Positions 26,972 through 37,381 of a stretch of DNA of 64,000 bases are shown here, in pieces. Source of the stretch: Sulfitobacter sp. SK012 (GTDB lineage Bacteria > Pseudomonadota > Alphaproteobacteria > Rhodobacterales > Rhodobacteraceae); the NCBI RefSeq assembly GCF_003352085.1, contig NZ_CP025804.1, forward strand, positions 4,712,001 to 4,776,000, written 5' to 3'. Below the pieces are notes generated by a model. That model was given only the letters and a program-made list of their open reading frames with translations, was not told where the DNA came from and searched no databases. Position numbers and translations under genes: made by a program. Within the stretch, counting starts at the first letter, position 1. Each line of letters starts with the position of its first letter.

Positions 26972-29223
26972 CGGCGGGTGCGGGTGACCTTGCGCTTGAT
27001 CTTGTCCTTTTTACGCTTGGCGTTGCTGCCTTTTCGGCGCGGGCTGCGACCAGCTGGGCTGCGGCTGCCTTGCTTGATCTTCTCGCCTTCGATGGCCAAT
27101 AACTCAAGAGCGATGCCACCCGTTACCGGCGTGACCTCAGCAAGGCGAACGGTGACCCGCTGGCCAATGCCAATGGTCAAGCCCGTGTCAGACCCCATGA
27201 GCGTATTTACCTCTGCGTCATGGTGAAAATACTCACGGCCCAGGCTGCGCATGGGAAGCAAACCGTCGGCACCCGTTTCATCCAATTTCACAAAGGCACC
27301 AAAGCGTGCAATGCCACTGATACGGCCCGTCATCTCATTGCCGACACGCTCTGAAAGATAAGACGCTAAATACCGATCGGTCGTGTCACGTTCGGCCACC
27401 ATCGAGCGACGCTCAGTATCAGAAATTTGCGCACCCGTAGCTTCGAGATCGTCAATGTCGTGCTGGGACAATCCGTCTTTGCCCCAACCATGCGCTGTGA
27501 TCAGCGCACGGTGCACAATCAGGTCCGCATAACGTCGGATCGGCGATGTGAAATGTGCATAGGACCGCAGCGCTAGGCCGAAATGGCCAATATGCGCAGG
27601 TGAGTAATAAGCCTGTGTCATCGAACGCAGCGTCGAGATGTTGATCAGTTCCGCATCCGGCGTACCGGCGGCATCATTCAGCAGTCGGTTTAGATGCGCC
27701 GTTTGCAACACCTGTCCCTTGGCCAGCGTAAAGCCTGCCGCTTGCGCCGTTTCCCGAAGGCTTTCGAGTTTTTCGGGGGGTGGCTCTTCGTGTGCACGGA
27801 AAAGCTGCGGCGTCTTGTTGGCAAGCAGCGTCTCGGCTGCAGCGACATTGGCCAGTACCATGAATTCTTCGATCAGCTTATGCGCGTCCAATCGGTCCTT
27901 GAAGTTAACCGATTTGACCGTGCCCTCCTCGTCCAGCTCAATCCGCCGCTCTGGCAAATCCAAATCCAACGGCTGACGACGTTTGCGCGCCTCTTTCAGT
28001 GCTGCATAGGCCGCGTAAAGCGGTTTGAGAACCGATTCCAGCAAGGGCTCGGTGCGGTCATTCGGCGTGCCGTCGATGGCGTCCTGAACCTCTTCGTAGT
28101 GCAGGCTGGCAGGCGAGCGCATGAGTGCGCGGTGAAAGTCATGCGATAGCTTTTCGCCCGTGGCGTCCAGCACCATACGCACCGCAATACAGGCACGGTC
28201 GACGCCTTCGTGCAGGCTGCATAGATCACCGGACAAGACGTCGGGCAGCATTGGCACCACACGGTCCGGGAAATACGTGGAATTTCCGCGCTTCCGTGCC
28301 TCGACGTCCAACGCTGAGCCCGGAGTGACATAGCCTGCTACATCCGCAATCGCGACCCAGAGGATGTGACCACCGACGTTCTTTGGATCGGGGTCACTTT
28401 GGGCAAAACATGCATCATCGTGATCGCGCGCGTCTGATGGATCGATCGTAATCAACGGCAGTTCACGGAGGTCTTCGCGACCCTTAAGGGTCATTGGCTT
28501 GGCCTTGTCCGCCTGTGCCACAACGTCATCGGGAAATGCGTCTGGGATGCCGTGCTGGTGAATTGCAATCAGGGAAACCGCTCGGGGAGCAGATGGATCG
28601 CCTAACCGCTCAACAATGCGGGCACGAGGAAGGCCCATACGGCCCTTGGGACCTGCCTGTTCCGCCTCGACCAGCTCACCGTCTTTGGCGCCAAACATTG
28701 CATCACTGGAAACGATCCACTCGCGGTCAGCCCCTTTGTCTATCGGCTGAATGCGCCCGCCGTCTGAGCCCTTGCGAAAAATGCCCATCACTCGTTTCGG
28801 GTTGGTCCCGATGCGCCGGATCAACCGCCCTTCGTAATGGTACGTCTCACCTTTGACCTGAGTTAGGCGCGCAAGAATACGGTCTCCTTCACCAAGAGCA
28901 GGATCAGAGGCGCGGGTCATCAACAGGACATTTGGAATAATGCCTTCGCCTTGCCACTCCATTGGCTTGGCAAAAAGATCTCCGTCAGAATCGGCACCTG
29001 TCACCATCAGAACGGATACGGGCGGCAGGCGTTCGGGGTCCGAATAACTGCGTTTGCGTTTTTCCAGATGCCCTTCGGCCTCTAGCTCCTTGAGGATACG
29101 CTTGAGATCAATTCTTGCCGCGCCTTTGATGCCAAAGGCCTTGGCGATCTCGCGCTTCGCACCGAGAGTTGGGTTTTGTTCGATCCATTCAAGGATCTCG
29201 GGTTTTGATGGTATCTTGCTCAT
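26968..29223 (-). CDS. rnr: Ribonuclease R
   Basis: RNase R is a processive 3'-5' exoribonuclease that digests structured RNA. The 751-residue protein has an N-terminal winged-helix and cold-shock region, the RNB catalytic domain with TIDPSDARDHDDACFA (metal-binding aspartates) at about residues 261-276, the MTQAYYSPAHIGHFGLA motif, an S1 domain (GRISGIARFGAFVKLDETG), and a very basic Lys/Arg tail. All are standard for RNase R. Confidence 0.95.
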   Translation of the reverse strand: MSKIPSKPEILEWIEQNPTLGAKREIAKAFGIKGAARIDLKRILKELEAEGHLEKRKRSYSDPERLPPVSVLMVTGADSDGDLFAKPMEWQGEGIIPNVLLMTRASDPALGEGDRILARLTQVKGETYHYEGRLIRRIGTNPKRVMGIFRKGSDGGRIQPIDKGADREWIVSSDAMFGAKDGELVEAEQAGPKGRMGLPRARIVERLGDPSAPRAVSLIAIHQHGIPDAFPDDVVAQADKAKPMTLKGREDLRELPLITIDPSDARDHDDACFAQSDPDPKNVGGHILWVAIADVAGYVTPGSALDVEARKRGNSTYFPDRVVPMLPDVLSGDLCSLHEGVDRACIAVRMVLDATGEKLSHDFHRALMRSPASLHYEEVQDAIDGTPNDRTEPLLESVLKPLYAAYAALKEARKRRQPLDLDLPERRIELDEEGTVKSVNFKDRLDAHKLIEEFMVLANVAAAETLLANKTPQLFRAHEEPPPEKLESLRETAQAAGFTLAKGQVLQTAHLNRLLNDAAGTPDAELINISTLRSMTQAYYSPAHIGHFGLALRSYAHFTSPIRRYADLIVHRALITAHGWGKDGLSQHDIDDLEATGAQISDTERRSMVAERDTTDRYLASYLSERVGNEMTGRISGIARFGAFVKLDETGADGLLPMRSLGREYFHHDAEVNTLMGSDTGLTIGIGQRVTVRLAEVTPVTGGIALELLAIEGEKIKQGSRSPAGRSPRRKGSNAKRKKDKIKRKVTRTRR

Positions 29224-29259
29224 AGCATGCAGGTAGCACGCACATCCGGTGGCGTCACA

Positions 29260-29841
29260 TTATTTCCGGAGCGGCAGATCAGCAGCAGTATCCACATCAC
29301 GCAGAATAGCTGTTTTGGCGATCCGATAGTCAGGGAGGCTGGCAATACTATCCGCAAGTGCATGCTGCGTTGACCAACGCACATCCTTGAATATCGTGGG
29401 CGGAATGGCCTGATTGTTTTTCAACCCGATCAACCAAAAACCGCCATCGGGCGCCGGGCCAAATACAGCGTCATTGCGACCTAAAGCGCGAAACGCATCG
29501 TTGACGTGGGCCGCTGTTATGCCGGGAATATCGGCTCCAATCACACAGACGGGGCCCGGCGGCGCGCTGCGAAGCATCCGCGCCATGCGGTCACCAAGGT
29601 TTCCGCCACCTTGTGGCCAGCGTGGCAAATGCGCAGGCCAGACACGACTGTTCATTCCAGCCACATCCGGCGCGACCGCAAGCACGGTCTGCCAGTGTGG
29701 ACGTGTAACTTGGCGCAGCAAGGATCGCACTTGATGCCGGAACCACCACGCTGCGGCTACCATCCCAATGTCACGGCCCAACCGGGTTTTTACACGACCC
29801 GGACGAGGCTCTTTCACCATTACGATCAGCGTGCGGTTCAT
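29260..29841 (-). CDS. DUF2064 / TIGR04282-type glycosyltransferase-like protein
   Basis: A 193-residue nucleotide-diphospho-sugar transferase fold protein: start LIVMVKEPRPGRVKTRLG, then GNLGDRMARMLRS, VIGADIPGITAAHV and FGPAPDGGFWLIGL. The family is often linked to arsenosugar or related pathways, but its substrate is unclear here. It overlaps the upstream GNAT gene by 4 bases and belongs to the dapE-GNAT-this-gene run. Confidence 0.8.
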   Translation of the reverse strand: MNRTLIVMVKEPRPGRVKTRLGRDIGMVAAAWWFRHQVRSLLRQVTRPHWQTVLAVAPDVAGMNSRVWPAHLPRWPQGGGNLGDRMARMLRSAPPGPVCVIGADIPGITAAHVNDAFRALGRNDAVFGPAPDGGFWLIGLKNNQAIPPTIFKDVRWSTQHALADSIASLPDYRIAKTAILRDVDTAADLPLRK

Positions 29842-30257
29842 AGCCCTCGCACCATATCCCTGTGCGGAATGCCAGCGTCGTCATAGACGGGACCAGTCGC
29901 GACAAAGCCCAGCTTTTCATAGAAGCCCAGCGCATGTGTTTGCGCACCAAGCTTTGCCTGTGTAGCGCCTTGGGCCGTGGCGACTTCCAAACCCTGTCGG
30001 ATCAGAGCGGCACCAAGTCCAGTTCCACGATGCGAAGGCAGGACGCACACACGCCCAATCTTGGCCACGCCGCCCGCCAGTGTGATCCGTGCTGTCCCTA
30101 CGGGCTGATGCGCATCATGTGCGATCAAATGGGTGCTGGCTTCATCCAGATCGTCGATTTCATCCGACAGGGGCACATGTTGTTCTTGGACAAACACAAT
30201 GTGTCGCAAAGTCCGGCAAAGCGCGATGTCATTACTGCGCCCAATCCGAATGGTCAT
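29838..30257 (-). CDS. GNAT family N-acetyltransferase
   Basis: A 139-residue acetyltransferase with the acetyl-CoA-binding loop [19 protein letters not shown] and the following helix, and a C-terminal [14 protein letters not shown] strand-helix typical of GNAT enzymes (ElaA/PhnO-like). The acceptor cannot be predicted. It is translationally coupled to dapE upstream (ATGA overlap) and to the glycosyltransferase-like gene downstream. Confidence 0.85.
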   Translation of the reverse strand: MTIRIGRSNDIALCRTLRHIVFVQEQHVPLSDEIDDLDEASTHLIAHDAHQPVGTARITLAGGVAKIGRVCVLPSHRGTGLGAALIRQGLEVATAQGATQAKLGAQTHALGFYEKLGFVATGPVYDDAGIPHRDMVRGL

Positions 30258-31399
30258 GCAAAGTAATCCGTCAGGATGCGCCCATAGATTTCTTTGAGCT
30301 GCCGGATATGATCGACCCGAACATGTTCATCCACCTGATGCATAGACTGGCCAACAAGGCCGAATTCGACGACAGGACAATGTGCTTTGACAAAGCGAGC
30401 ATCTGAGGTTCCGCCTGTCGTCGATAAGGTGGGCGTGACGCCGGTAACGCTTTGAACCGCTTTACCAACAAGATCTGACAGAGGCCCCGGTTGTGTAATA
30501 AAGCTCTCGCCAGAGATTTTGACGCCTAGTTCGATTTCAACGCCGTGGGTTTCGCGAATTGTGGCGGCTTGGTTTTCTAGCCACTCAGTCAGGCTGGCAC
30601 CAGAATGGATGTCGTTAAAGCGAATGTTCACCGTCGCGCGACAATCGGCCGGGATCACATTGGATGCCGGGTTGCCCGTATCCAGCGTCACGACCGCGAG
30701 TGTCGAGGGATCAAAATGATCTGTACCGGTGTCCAACTCATGGGTCGCAAGACGGTCCATCAGACACACCATTGCGGTCAGCGGATTGTTGGCGCGGTGC
30801 GGATAAGCGGAATGTCCTTGTTTGCCGATCACATGGAACTTCACTGTCACTGATCCGCGGCGGCCAATTTTGATCATATCGCCCATCTGTTCGGGGCACG
30901 TCGGTTCGCCGACAAGGCAAACGTCCATCCGTTCGCCGTTTTGCGCCATGTACTCCAACAGCGCGGTCGTTCCATCAATTGCGTCACCTTCCTCATCGCC
31001 GGTAATCGCGATCACCACGGCGCCATCAGGAGGCGTATCACGCACGAAATCCACCGCGGCGGCAACAAAAGCGGCAACGCCCGATTTCATATCCGTTGTG
31101 CCGCGGCCGTACATGATCCCGTCTTTGATTTCTGCGCCAAAAGGCGGCATCGTCCAAGCGGCCTCATCCCCCAAAGGCACCACATCGGTATGTCCGTTAA
31201 AGCCAAAGCTGCGGGAATTTCCAGCGTTGCCCCAGCGGGCAAACAGGTTGCGGATCCCGCCTCGATCCGCCCAAGCGCAATCAAAGCCAGCATCGCTGAG
31301 CACCTTGTACAGAATATCAAGCGCACCAGCATCTTGTGGCGTTACAGAGGGGCACCGCACCAAATCGGCGGTCAAAATTACGGGATCAAGTCCAGGCAT
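30254..31399 (-). CDS. dapE: Succinyl-diaminopimelate desuccinylase
   Basis: DapE hydrolyses N-succinyl-LL-diaminopimelate in lysine and peptidoglycan synthesis. The 381-residue protein shows the metallopeptidase M20 motifs [25 protein letters not shown] and [13 protein letters not shown], and ends with the zinc-ligand region [11 protein letters not shown]. The ATG at 31399 follows GGGAG by 6 bases; about 190 further upstream codons in frame overlap antisense DNA and are not coding. dapD, the preceding pathway step, lies 4 kb away. Confidence 0.95.
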   Translation of the reverse strand: MPGLDPVILTADLVRCPSVTPQDAGALDILYKVLSDAGFDCAWADRGGIRNLFARWGNAGNSRSFGFNGHTDVVPLGDEAAWTMPPFGAEIKDGIMYGRGTTDMKSGVAAFVAAAVDFVRDTPPDGAVVIAITGDEEGDAIDGTTALLEYMAQNGERMDVCLVGEPTCPEQMGDMIKIGRRGSVTVKFHVIGKQGHSAYPHRANNPLTAMVCLMDRLATHELDTGTDHFDPSTLAVVTLDTGNPASNVIPADCRATVNIRFNDIHSGASLTEWLENQAATIRETHGVEIELGVKISGESFITQPGPLSDLVGKAVQSVTGVTPTLSTTGGTSDARFVKAHCPVVEFGLVGQSMHQVDEHVRVDHIRQLKEIYGRILTDYFA

Positions 31400-31670
31400 G
31401 TAGGCTCCCTTCAGGAAAAACGTTTGATCCTTCATTCCATCTGGGACGCAAAAGCACCAGACCCCGCTACTCTGCGCGAAGTAAATGCTTCTCAAATTCA
31501 CGCTGGCCGTGTTAGTATCACGGCAACAATAGACCCGAGGCAGGGCATAAGCAGTATTGGCACCTGAAAACAGGGCCAACATGTTCGAAAAACGAACTTG
31601 AAGAGCAAGGGGAAAACCCGTGCCACGCTGTGAGCTGTGCCGCCTCGAAATTGGGTAGCAAGGCAGTGTA

Positions 31671-33251
31671 ATGGTAGCAGCATCAGAACTTCCAATTGAG
31701 ACGGTGCGCGAGGGCACAACCGCAACAGATATGGCCGATGCGATCTTTGGTGACGGTGTAACCGTCACTGGGGCCACGTATATTGGTGACATCGACAGTG
31801 CAGGTACGTACTCAAGCGGGGATAGCGTCTCGCCGGGGGTCATGCCGGGCGATACGGGTGTCATTCTTTCGACAGGTAATGCCGAAGATTTTACGAATTC
31901 AACCGGTTCCTCAAACCAGTCAAACAATACCTCCACCAACACATCTGGCGTCAACAATAACCCAACCTTCAACGCCGAGGCAGGTGCCAGGACCTATGAC
32001 GCGTCCGTCCTTGATGTAGATTTCATCCCGGACACGTCTGTGATGACGATGCAATTCGTGTTCAGTTCCGAGGAATATCCTGAATTCCAGAACTCGATCT
32101 ATCAGGATTTCGTAGGTGTCTGGATCAACGGCAGCCTGGTTAATTTGGATGTGGGCGACGGCGATACCGATCCCGGCAACATCAACACAACCAATAACAT
32201 CAACATGTACGTTGATAACAGCAGCGATGCTTACAACACCGAGATGGACGGCTTTACGATCACGATGACCCTTACGATGAACGTCAATCCTGGTGTTGTG
32301 AATTCCATGCGCATCGCGATCGCGGATGTGGCCGATTCCAGTTACGATTCCAACCTGCTCATTGCTGGCGATTCAGTTCAAACTGGTCTTGTCGCAATCT
32401 CTGACGATGTAAACGTTTACCCCGATGGCACCACCACGCTTGATGTGTTGGCCAATGACATTAACAACGGCCCCGGTACGCTGACGATTACCCAGGTCAA
32501 CGGCCAGGACGTGAGTGTCGGCAGTACAGTGACCCTGCCAACCGGCCAGCAAGTCACGCTGAACGCTGATGGCACCTTTAGCGTTCTGGGCGACGGCGAC
32601 GAAGAAGATTTCAACTTCACGTACACAGTTGAAAACGGTGATAATGTCGATGTCGGTTTTGTCAATGCAACGTCCGTTCCGTGCTTTGTGGCCGGGACGT
32701 TGATTGCCACACCTGATGGCGACCGTTGCGCAGAGACACTGCGCCCTGGTGACATGGTAATAACCAAGGACGAAGGACCGCAGCCATTGCGGTGGATCGG
32801 TTCTCGGGTTGTGTTAGCAGAGGGTGATTTCGCCCCTATCCACATTCGTGCGGGTACGTTGGGCCAGCACCGCGATCTGCTCGTGTCACCTCTGCACCGC
32901 GTCTTGATCCGCGATAACCTTGCGGAGCTGCTGTTTGGTGAGGCCGAAGTCCTGATAGCAGCTCGTGATCTGATCAACGATCATTCGATAACCCGTCGCG
33001 TAGGCGGTGAGGTCACTTATGTTCACCTGCTTTTTGACCGCCACCAAGTTGTCTTTTCTGAAGGCTTAGAGACCGAGAGCTTTTTGCCCGGACCCCAAAC
33101 CGCCAGCAGTTTTGAGGCAGAAGTCGTCGAAGAAATCTGCACTATTTTCCCAGAACTTGATCCTGTTACGGGCACAGGATACCCCGCTGCAGCGCGCCGA
33201 ACCCTCAAACGCTACGAGGCACAATTGCTTCTTGCGTCACAGGCGGCCTAG
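31671..33251 (+). CDS. Secreted choice-of-anchor protein with C-terminal Hint domain
   Basis: A 526-residue protein. Residues 1-240 resemble choice-of-anchor L domains ([19 protein letters not shown]). Residues about 245-330 are a VCBS/cadherin-like unit ([20 protein letters not shown]). The rest is a Hint_2 domain starting at the nucleophile C338 in [15 protein letters not shown], with the block-B histidine in VSPLHRVLI. Hint domains catalyse self-cleavage. No classical signal peptide is visible, so type I export is possible. It runs with 3 bases spacing into a second Hint gene. Confidence 0.82.
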   Translation: MVAASELPIETVREGTTATDMADAIFGDGVTVTGATYIGDIDSAGTYSSGDSVSPGVMPGDTGVILSTGNAEDFTNSTGSSNQSNNTSTNTSGVNNNPTFNAEAGARTYDASVLDVDFIPDTSVMTMQFVFSSEEYPEFQNSIYQDFVGVWINGSLVNLDVGDGDTDPGNINTTNNINMYVDNSSDAYNTEMDGFTITMTLTMNVNPGVVNSMRIAIADVADSSYDSNLLIAGDSVQTGLVAISDDVNVYPDGTTTLDVLANDINNGPGTLTITQVNGQDVSVGSTVTLPTGQQVTLNADGTFSVLGDGDEEDFNFTYTVENGDNVDVGFVNATSVPCFVAGTLIATPDGDRCAETLRPGDMVITKDEGPQPLRWIGSRVVLAEGDFAPIHIRAGTLGQHRDLLVSPLHRVLIRDNLAELLFGEAEVLIAARDLINDHSITRRVGGEVTYVHLLFDRHQVVFSEGLETESFLPGPQTASSFEAEVVEEICTIFPELDPVTGTGYPAAARRTLKRYEAQLLLASQAA

Positions 33252-33254
33252 GGG

Positions 33255-34349
33255 ATGGCATGGCTTGCCCTTGCTGATCGTAGTGGTCGACGGTTGTCTT
33301 TGCGGGGTCTGGGATCGGACAAGCGCGAAGAGCCGCGGTTGCCCGATGATCCACGACACCTGCTGACCCGCGGCAGTATCATGCTTGAAACGCGCATGTC
33401 ACCGGATGGTCGCCCGCAGGTCCTTTTCGGCTATACGACAATCCACCCATGGCACCGCAGCCTCGTGTTTCAGGCAATTCCCGGCGGCGGCATCGCGATG
33501 GTGCAGGTGCAGGGCAAAGAAATCACCCACGCCGCAATCCAGCATAAAAACTCCGGACGCACCGACGTGCTGCGGATCACCTATTCTTGGGACAGCCCCA
33601 GTCGTTGGGGCCGCTTGACGCTGGAGCAACCCGAGGCCGCGACCTTGATCAGCGTTGCCGTTGAAAACCCCTCTCCATTGTCACTGCAGGATGTTCGCGC
33701 TTTGATGTTGGGCCAAGGGTCTCATGATTTTGCCAGCGATGTGGTTTTTGCGGCCCTCTCGAATGAGATTGAACCGATCGGAATTACCCCTACCCTGTCT
33801 GGCGATGTGCCCATCGCAACGCCTTGGGGATACCGCCGAGCAGATACGCTCTTACGTGGCGATACCGTCTATACCCACAGTGGCGAGGTTGTGCCGGTGT
33901 TGCATACGGTCACGCGTACGGTTCCTGCGCGCGGCAGCTTTGCTCCAATCCGCTTGCGCGCACCCTATTATGGGCTGAAGCAGGACATCGTCGTCGCGCC
34001 CGATCAGCGCGTAGTCATTGACGGCCCCGAAGTCGAATACATGTTCAACCAAGAATCCGTGCTGACGCCAGCTCGTCATCTGGTGAATGGCTTTGCTGCA
34101 TTGGATGCGCATTGCGGTCCGACGATTGCCTATACTCAAGTCATCTTGCCCGGCCATGAAACCATGATGGTGGCAAACGCCCCACTAGAAAGCCTCTTTG
34201 TTGGTCGCATCCGCCGCAACATGCCACAGCTTGAAGCCAGTGTACTGAACGGTATCGACCGAAACACATTGCCTGAGCACGGGCGCGAATCCCACAAGGT
34301 GTTGAAGTGGTACGAAGCGATCAGCCTCGCCAAACGCCGTGCAGCTTAA
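33255..34349 (+). CDS. Hint_2 domain protein with degenerate catalytic residues
   Basis: A 364-residue protein whose C-terminal half aligns with the Hint_2 domain of the gene before it, but the start of the domain reads LSGDVPIATPWGYRRADTL where [15 protein letters not shown] is expected, so the nucleophilic cysteine is missing. The block-B histidine region reads VVAPDQRVVI instead of VSPLHRVLI. The N-terminal half, including MLETRMSPDGRPQVLFGY, is not recognised. Tandem arrangement suggests duplication followed by loss of cleavage activity, or a partner role. Confidence 0.75.
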   Translation: MAWLALADRSGRRLSLRGLGSDKREEPRLPDDPRHLLTRGSIMLETRMSPDGRPQVLFGYTTIHPWHRSLVFQAIPGGGIAMVQVQGKEITHAAIQHKNSGRTDVLRITYSWDSPSRWGRLTLEQPEAATLISVAVENPSPLSLQDVRALMLGQGSHDFASDVVFAALSNEIEPIGITPTLSGDVPIATPWGYRRADTLLRGDTVYTHSGEVVPVLHTVTRTVPARGSFAPIRLRAPYYGLKQDIVVAPDQRVVIDGPEVEYMFNQESVLTPARHLVNGFAALDAHCGPTIAYTQVILPGHETMMVANAPLESLFVGRIRRNMPQLEASVLNGIDRNTLPEHGRESHKVLKWYEAISLAKRRAA

Positions 34350-34355
34350 GGCGGA

Positions 34356-34694
34356 TTAGTCAAAGAACGGCGTCATCTGCGCCACGATCACCGAGTTCTC
34401 CTCCAACGCGCGCTGCATGAGGGCGCGTTCTTCATCGTCAATTTCCTGCTCGTCGGCTTCTCGTTCTGCAAGCGTGCCGTAACCGGTCACGTCCAGCGGA
34501 TTTGTGTCGGCCTGTTTGAGGATGGCAACTGTTTCGCGAACGGCTTCGGCCTCGTCGATGCCGGAAGCAAAGCACATCAATGCCGCACCTGTCGCCCTAT
34601 CGGGCAGACCGTCGCCATCTTTGCGTCCAATCTCGACCAGCAAAGTATAGACTTGCTGGCGCGATGGTTTCTTAGGTTTTTTAGGTTCAGACAT
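34356..34694 (-). CDS. Hypothetical small acidic protein
   Basis: A 112-residue protein with a Lys/Pro-rich start (MSEPKKPKKPSRQQ) and an acidic helical C-terminal half (ADEQEIDDEERALMQRALEE). No family recognised, no signal peptide and no membrane segment. It is convergent with the degenerate Hint gene and is the last of a leftward series beginning at dapD. Codon usage looks like that of its neighbours, so it is probably real. Confidence 0.6.
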   Translation of the reverse strand: MSEPKKPKKPSRQQVYTLLVEIGRKDGDGLPDRATGAALMCFASGIDEAEAVRETVAILKQADTNPLDVTGYGTLAEREADEQEIDDEERALMQRALEENSVIVAQMTPFFD

Positions 34695-34754
34695 GACTGG
34701 GCCGCCCTTGCAAATCCAGAGCAGCCCTAGCGCGAAGCTGCGCCTTTGGAAAGC

Positions 34755-35012
34755 CTATGAGTTGCGGTCGCGGATCATCTTAGCTGCAGCGATCAACAAG
34801 CATGCGCCTGCAAAACCCACAAAAGTCTGCCCGATCAGGCCACCAAGTGTTGAGCCCAAAATTGTGCTCAGGATCCAATTTAAGACCATTGCGCCCACCA
34901 CACCAAGCACAATGTTCATAATCAGACTGTGTTCACGGTCCATGAACCTCCCTGCGAGCCATCCCGCAAGCGCGCCAATAATGAGCGACATAAACCAACC
35001 GATACCTGTCAT
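34755..35012 (-). CDS. GlsB/YeaQ/YmgE family membrane protein
   Basis: An 85-residue protein with three glycine-rich membrane helices (LIIGALAGWLAGRFM, then NIVLGVVGAMVLNWIL, then IGQTFVGFAGACLLIAAA), the pattern of transglycosylase-associated/GlsB stress proteins. Molecular function is unknown; members respond to envelope stress. An AGGAG site lies 8 bases before the ATG. Confidence 0.88.
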   Translation of the reverse strand: MTGIGWFMSLIIGALAGWLAGRFMDREHSLIMNIVLGVVGAMVLNWILSTILGSTLGGLIGQTFVGFAGACLLIAAAKMIRDRNS

Positions 35013-35070
35013 GATCGTTTCTCCTGCTATGTTTTGAGGAGTATAGACCTCAAACGCGTCGAAAGTTCAA

Positions 35071-35418
35071 TTATTCGCAGCGACGCAAGCGCATGACCGT
35101 GCCGCCATTTTCTATCATCGCGATGCCACTTTGTGTTTTCATCACCATAACCCGACGCTGCCATGCCTCGCCTTCGCCACTACACACCAGATCAAAAAGG
35201 GTGGCGTCCATGTCACGCACCGCCGTTTCATTCTGCAGCGCGCAACGGCTCTCGACTCCAAAGAACGCACCGTTGGCAATCGCGATTGCACCACCATCTT
35301 GGCCAATGGTTGTGCAATCCCAATCCGCGCTTACGTCAACATCTGGCCGATAGCGACCGTCGTAAGGTCCGGCCAACGCAAAACTCGGCAACAAGATCAA
35401 CACCCACAACGCCCGCAT
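35071..35418 (-). CDS. Hypothetical secreted protein
   Basis: A 115-residue protein with a short signal peptide (MRALWVLILLPSFALA) and a mature part containing four cysteines that could form two disulfides (WDCTTIGQ, ESRCALQ, DLVCSGEG, LRRCE). It starts 5 bases after dapD on the same strand and may be co-transcribed. I do not recognise the family. Confidence 0.65.
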   Translation of the reverse strand: MRALWVLILLPSFALAGPYDGRYRPDVDVSADWDCTTIGQDGGAIAIANGAFFGVESRCALQNETAVRDMDATLFDLVCSGEGEAWQRRVMVMKTQSGIAMIENGGTVMRLRRCE

Positions 35419-35423
35419 CGAAA

Positions 35424-36251
35424 TCAGTCCCGAAGCAATTCGTTGATAGAGGTTTTCGACCGAGTGCGTTCATCCACACGCTTCACGATCACCGCGCAAT
35501 AGAGGTGCACGCCATTCTTGGACGGCATTGAACCCGCAACAACAACAGATCCACTTGGGACTTCGCCGTACATAACCTTGCCGGTTTCGCGGTCCAAAAT
35601 CTTGGTCGACTGGCCGATAAACACGCCCATACCCAGAACAGAACCTTCGCGCACGATGCAGCCTTCGACCACCTCGGACCGTGCGCCGATGAAGCAGTTG
35701 TCTTCGATGATTGTTGGGCCGGCTTGCATCGGCTCCAATACGCCCCCAATGCCGACACCACCCGAAAGATGCACATTTTTGCCGATCTGGGCGCAGCTGC
35801 CAACCGTAGCCCACGTATCAACCATCGTGCCGCTATCCACGTAGGCACCAATGTTGACGAAGCTTGGCATCAACACGACGCCCGGCGCGATGAAGGCGGA
35901 TTTGCGCACGACGCAATTTGGCACAGCCCGAAAACCGGCCTCTTTCCATTCCGCATCGCCCCAGCCTTTGAACTTGCTGTCGACCTTGTCCCACCAGCCA
36001 GCGCCCTGTGGGCCGCCTTCATGCTGCTGCATGTCCTTGATCCGGAACCCCAGAAGCACGGCCTTTTTAGCCCACTGGTTCACATGCCAGCTGCCGTCAT
36101 CCTGCTTTTCGGCCACGCGCAACTTGCCGCTGTCGAGAGCGTTCAACGTAGCTTCGATCGCATCGCGGGCCTCGCCCGTGGTGGCAGAGGATATGGTGTC
36201 GCGGGCATCCCACGCGGATTCAATTGCGGTTTCAAGTTGGGCATTGGACAT
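35424..36251 (-). CDS. dapD: Tetrahydrodipicolinate N-succinyltransferase
   Basis: DapD transfers succinyl from succinyl-CoA to tetrahydrodipicolinate in the lysine/DAP pathway. The 275-residue protein has the N-terminal helical domain and a left-handed beta-helix of hexapeptide repeats ([20 protein letters not shown], then [15 protein letters not shown]), plus the [15 protein letters not shown] segment. Length and motifs are standard. GGAG precedes the ATG. It works one step before the acyl-transaminated substrate handled by DapE in this window. Confidence 0.95.
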   Translation of the reverse strand: MSNAQLETAIESAWDARDTISSATTGEARDAIEATLNALDSGKLRVAEKQDDGSWHVNQWAKKAVLLGFRIKDMQQHEGGPQGAGWWDKVDSKFKGWGDAEWKEAGFRAVPNCVVRKSAFIAPGVVLMPSFVNIGAYVDSGTMVDTWATVGSCAQIGKNVHLSGGVGIGGVLEPMQAGPTIIEDNCFIGARSEVVEGCIVREGSVLGMGVFIGQSTKILDRETGKVMYGEVPSGSVVVAGSMPSKNGVHLYCAVIVKRVDERTRSKTSINELLRD

Positions 36252-36447
36252 GATGAAATCTCCGGTCTGATAAATGGCTCCCCAGCGCTATACGCGGGCG
36301 TCCCTTCCCGTGCAATCACCTCGGTTTGATTTGCGCCGGGGCCTTGTCATCTCGGCTGCAGAATAGCGCGTGGTCAATCGCGCTAATACGTTGCATGGTG
36401 CGTATAAATTAGGGGCTCTGCCCCGGATATTCCGACCGGAGAAATAC

Positions 36448-37290
36448 ATGGACAAGACCAGCCGCCACCCTTTGCGCAAAGCTGACAAAGACCGCACGAG
36501 CGCCAAGGAGGTGCCGATCACGCCGCAAACCCAAGCGCCTGCATACAAACTGGCCTTTTCTGATGACGAATTTCTGCTGCGCGACGAATTGCGCCCCGTT
36601 CGGTTGCAGCTTGAGCTTTTGAAACCTCAGATGATGCTGGACGAGTATGGGATTGAATCCACTATCGTCCTGTTTGGCGGCGCGCGTATCCCTGAGCCTG
36701 CGAAAAAGAGCGAAGCACGCACGAAAACGCTCGCTGATTTGTCGCGGTTCTATGACGAAGCGCGCGAATTCTCGCGCCTGATGACGCTAAAATCCATGGA
36801 AACTGGTGGCCATGAGAACGTCGTGGTCACTGGCGGTGGCCCCGGTGTAATGGAGGCGGGAAACCGCGGTGCAATTGATGCAGGCGGCGCTTCCATCGGT
36901 CTAAATATCGTGCTGCCTTTTGAGCAGGCCCCGAACGAATATGTCACGCCGGAGTTGTGTTTCAACTTTCACTACTTTGCGATCCGCAAGATGCATTTCC
37001 TGATGCGCGCCCGTGCAATCTGCGTTTTTCCAGGCGGCTTTGGCACCATGGACGAAACTTTCGAGGCCCTGACTTTGATCCAGACAGGGCGCATGCAGCG
37101 CGTGCCGTTTTTGTTGTTTGGGCGAGAATTCTGGGAGAAAATCATCAACTGGGATGCGCTGGCTGAGGCTGGCACCATCTCGGCTGAGGACCTTAGTCTG
37201 TTCCGCTTTGTAGAAACCGCGCAAGACGCAATGGAATTGATCGAACAGTGGGGCGATACTGAAACCCGAGACAGCATACCCGGCCGTTGA
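36448..37290 (+). CDS. LOG family protein (TIGR00730-type)
   Basis: A 280-residue Rossmann-fold protein with the lysine decarboxylase-like signatures TGGGPGVMEAGNRGAIDAGG and PGGFGTMDETFEALTLIQT, which mark cytokinin riboside phosphoribohydrolase (LOG) proteins. These hydrolyse nucleoside 5'-monophosphates to base and ribose phosphate. It has an N-terminal extension of about 85 residues seen in the longer bacterial branch. I chose the ATG at 36448, which has GGAG ahead. The precise substrate is not determined. Confidence 0.88.
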   Translation: MDKTSRHPLRKADKDRTSAKEVPITPQTQAPAYKLAFSDDEFLLRDELRPVRLQLELLKPQMMLDEYGIESTIVLFGGARIPEPAKKSEARTKTLADLSRFYDEAREFSRLMTLKSMETGGHENVVVTGGGPGVMEAGNRGAIDAGGASIGLNIVLPFEQAPNEYVTPELCFNFHYFAIRKMHFLMRARAICVFPGGFGTMDETFEALTLIQTGRMQRVPFLLFGREFWEKIINWDALAEAGTISAEDLSLFRFVETAQDAMELIEQWGDTETRDSIPGR

Positions 37291-37381
37291 AACAAACTGT
37301 TTCTCTTTCAATGGGTAAGTGGCCCCATATCCACCACAGTTAACACATACCTCCTGCCCGACACGGAATGGAGCAAAGCTG

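Noticed and set aside
30800..31972. Long frame extending dapE upstream by about 190 codons
   Set aside because: DapE has a complete N-terminus at 31399 with a good ribosome site, and the extension overlaps the start of the choice-of-anchor gene on the other strand.
34693..35037. A 114-codon rightward frame
   Set aside because: It is antisense to the GlsB-like membrane protein gene, which has a strong ribosome site and family match.
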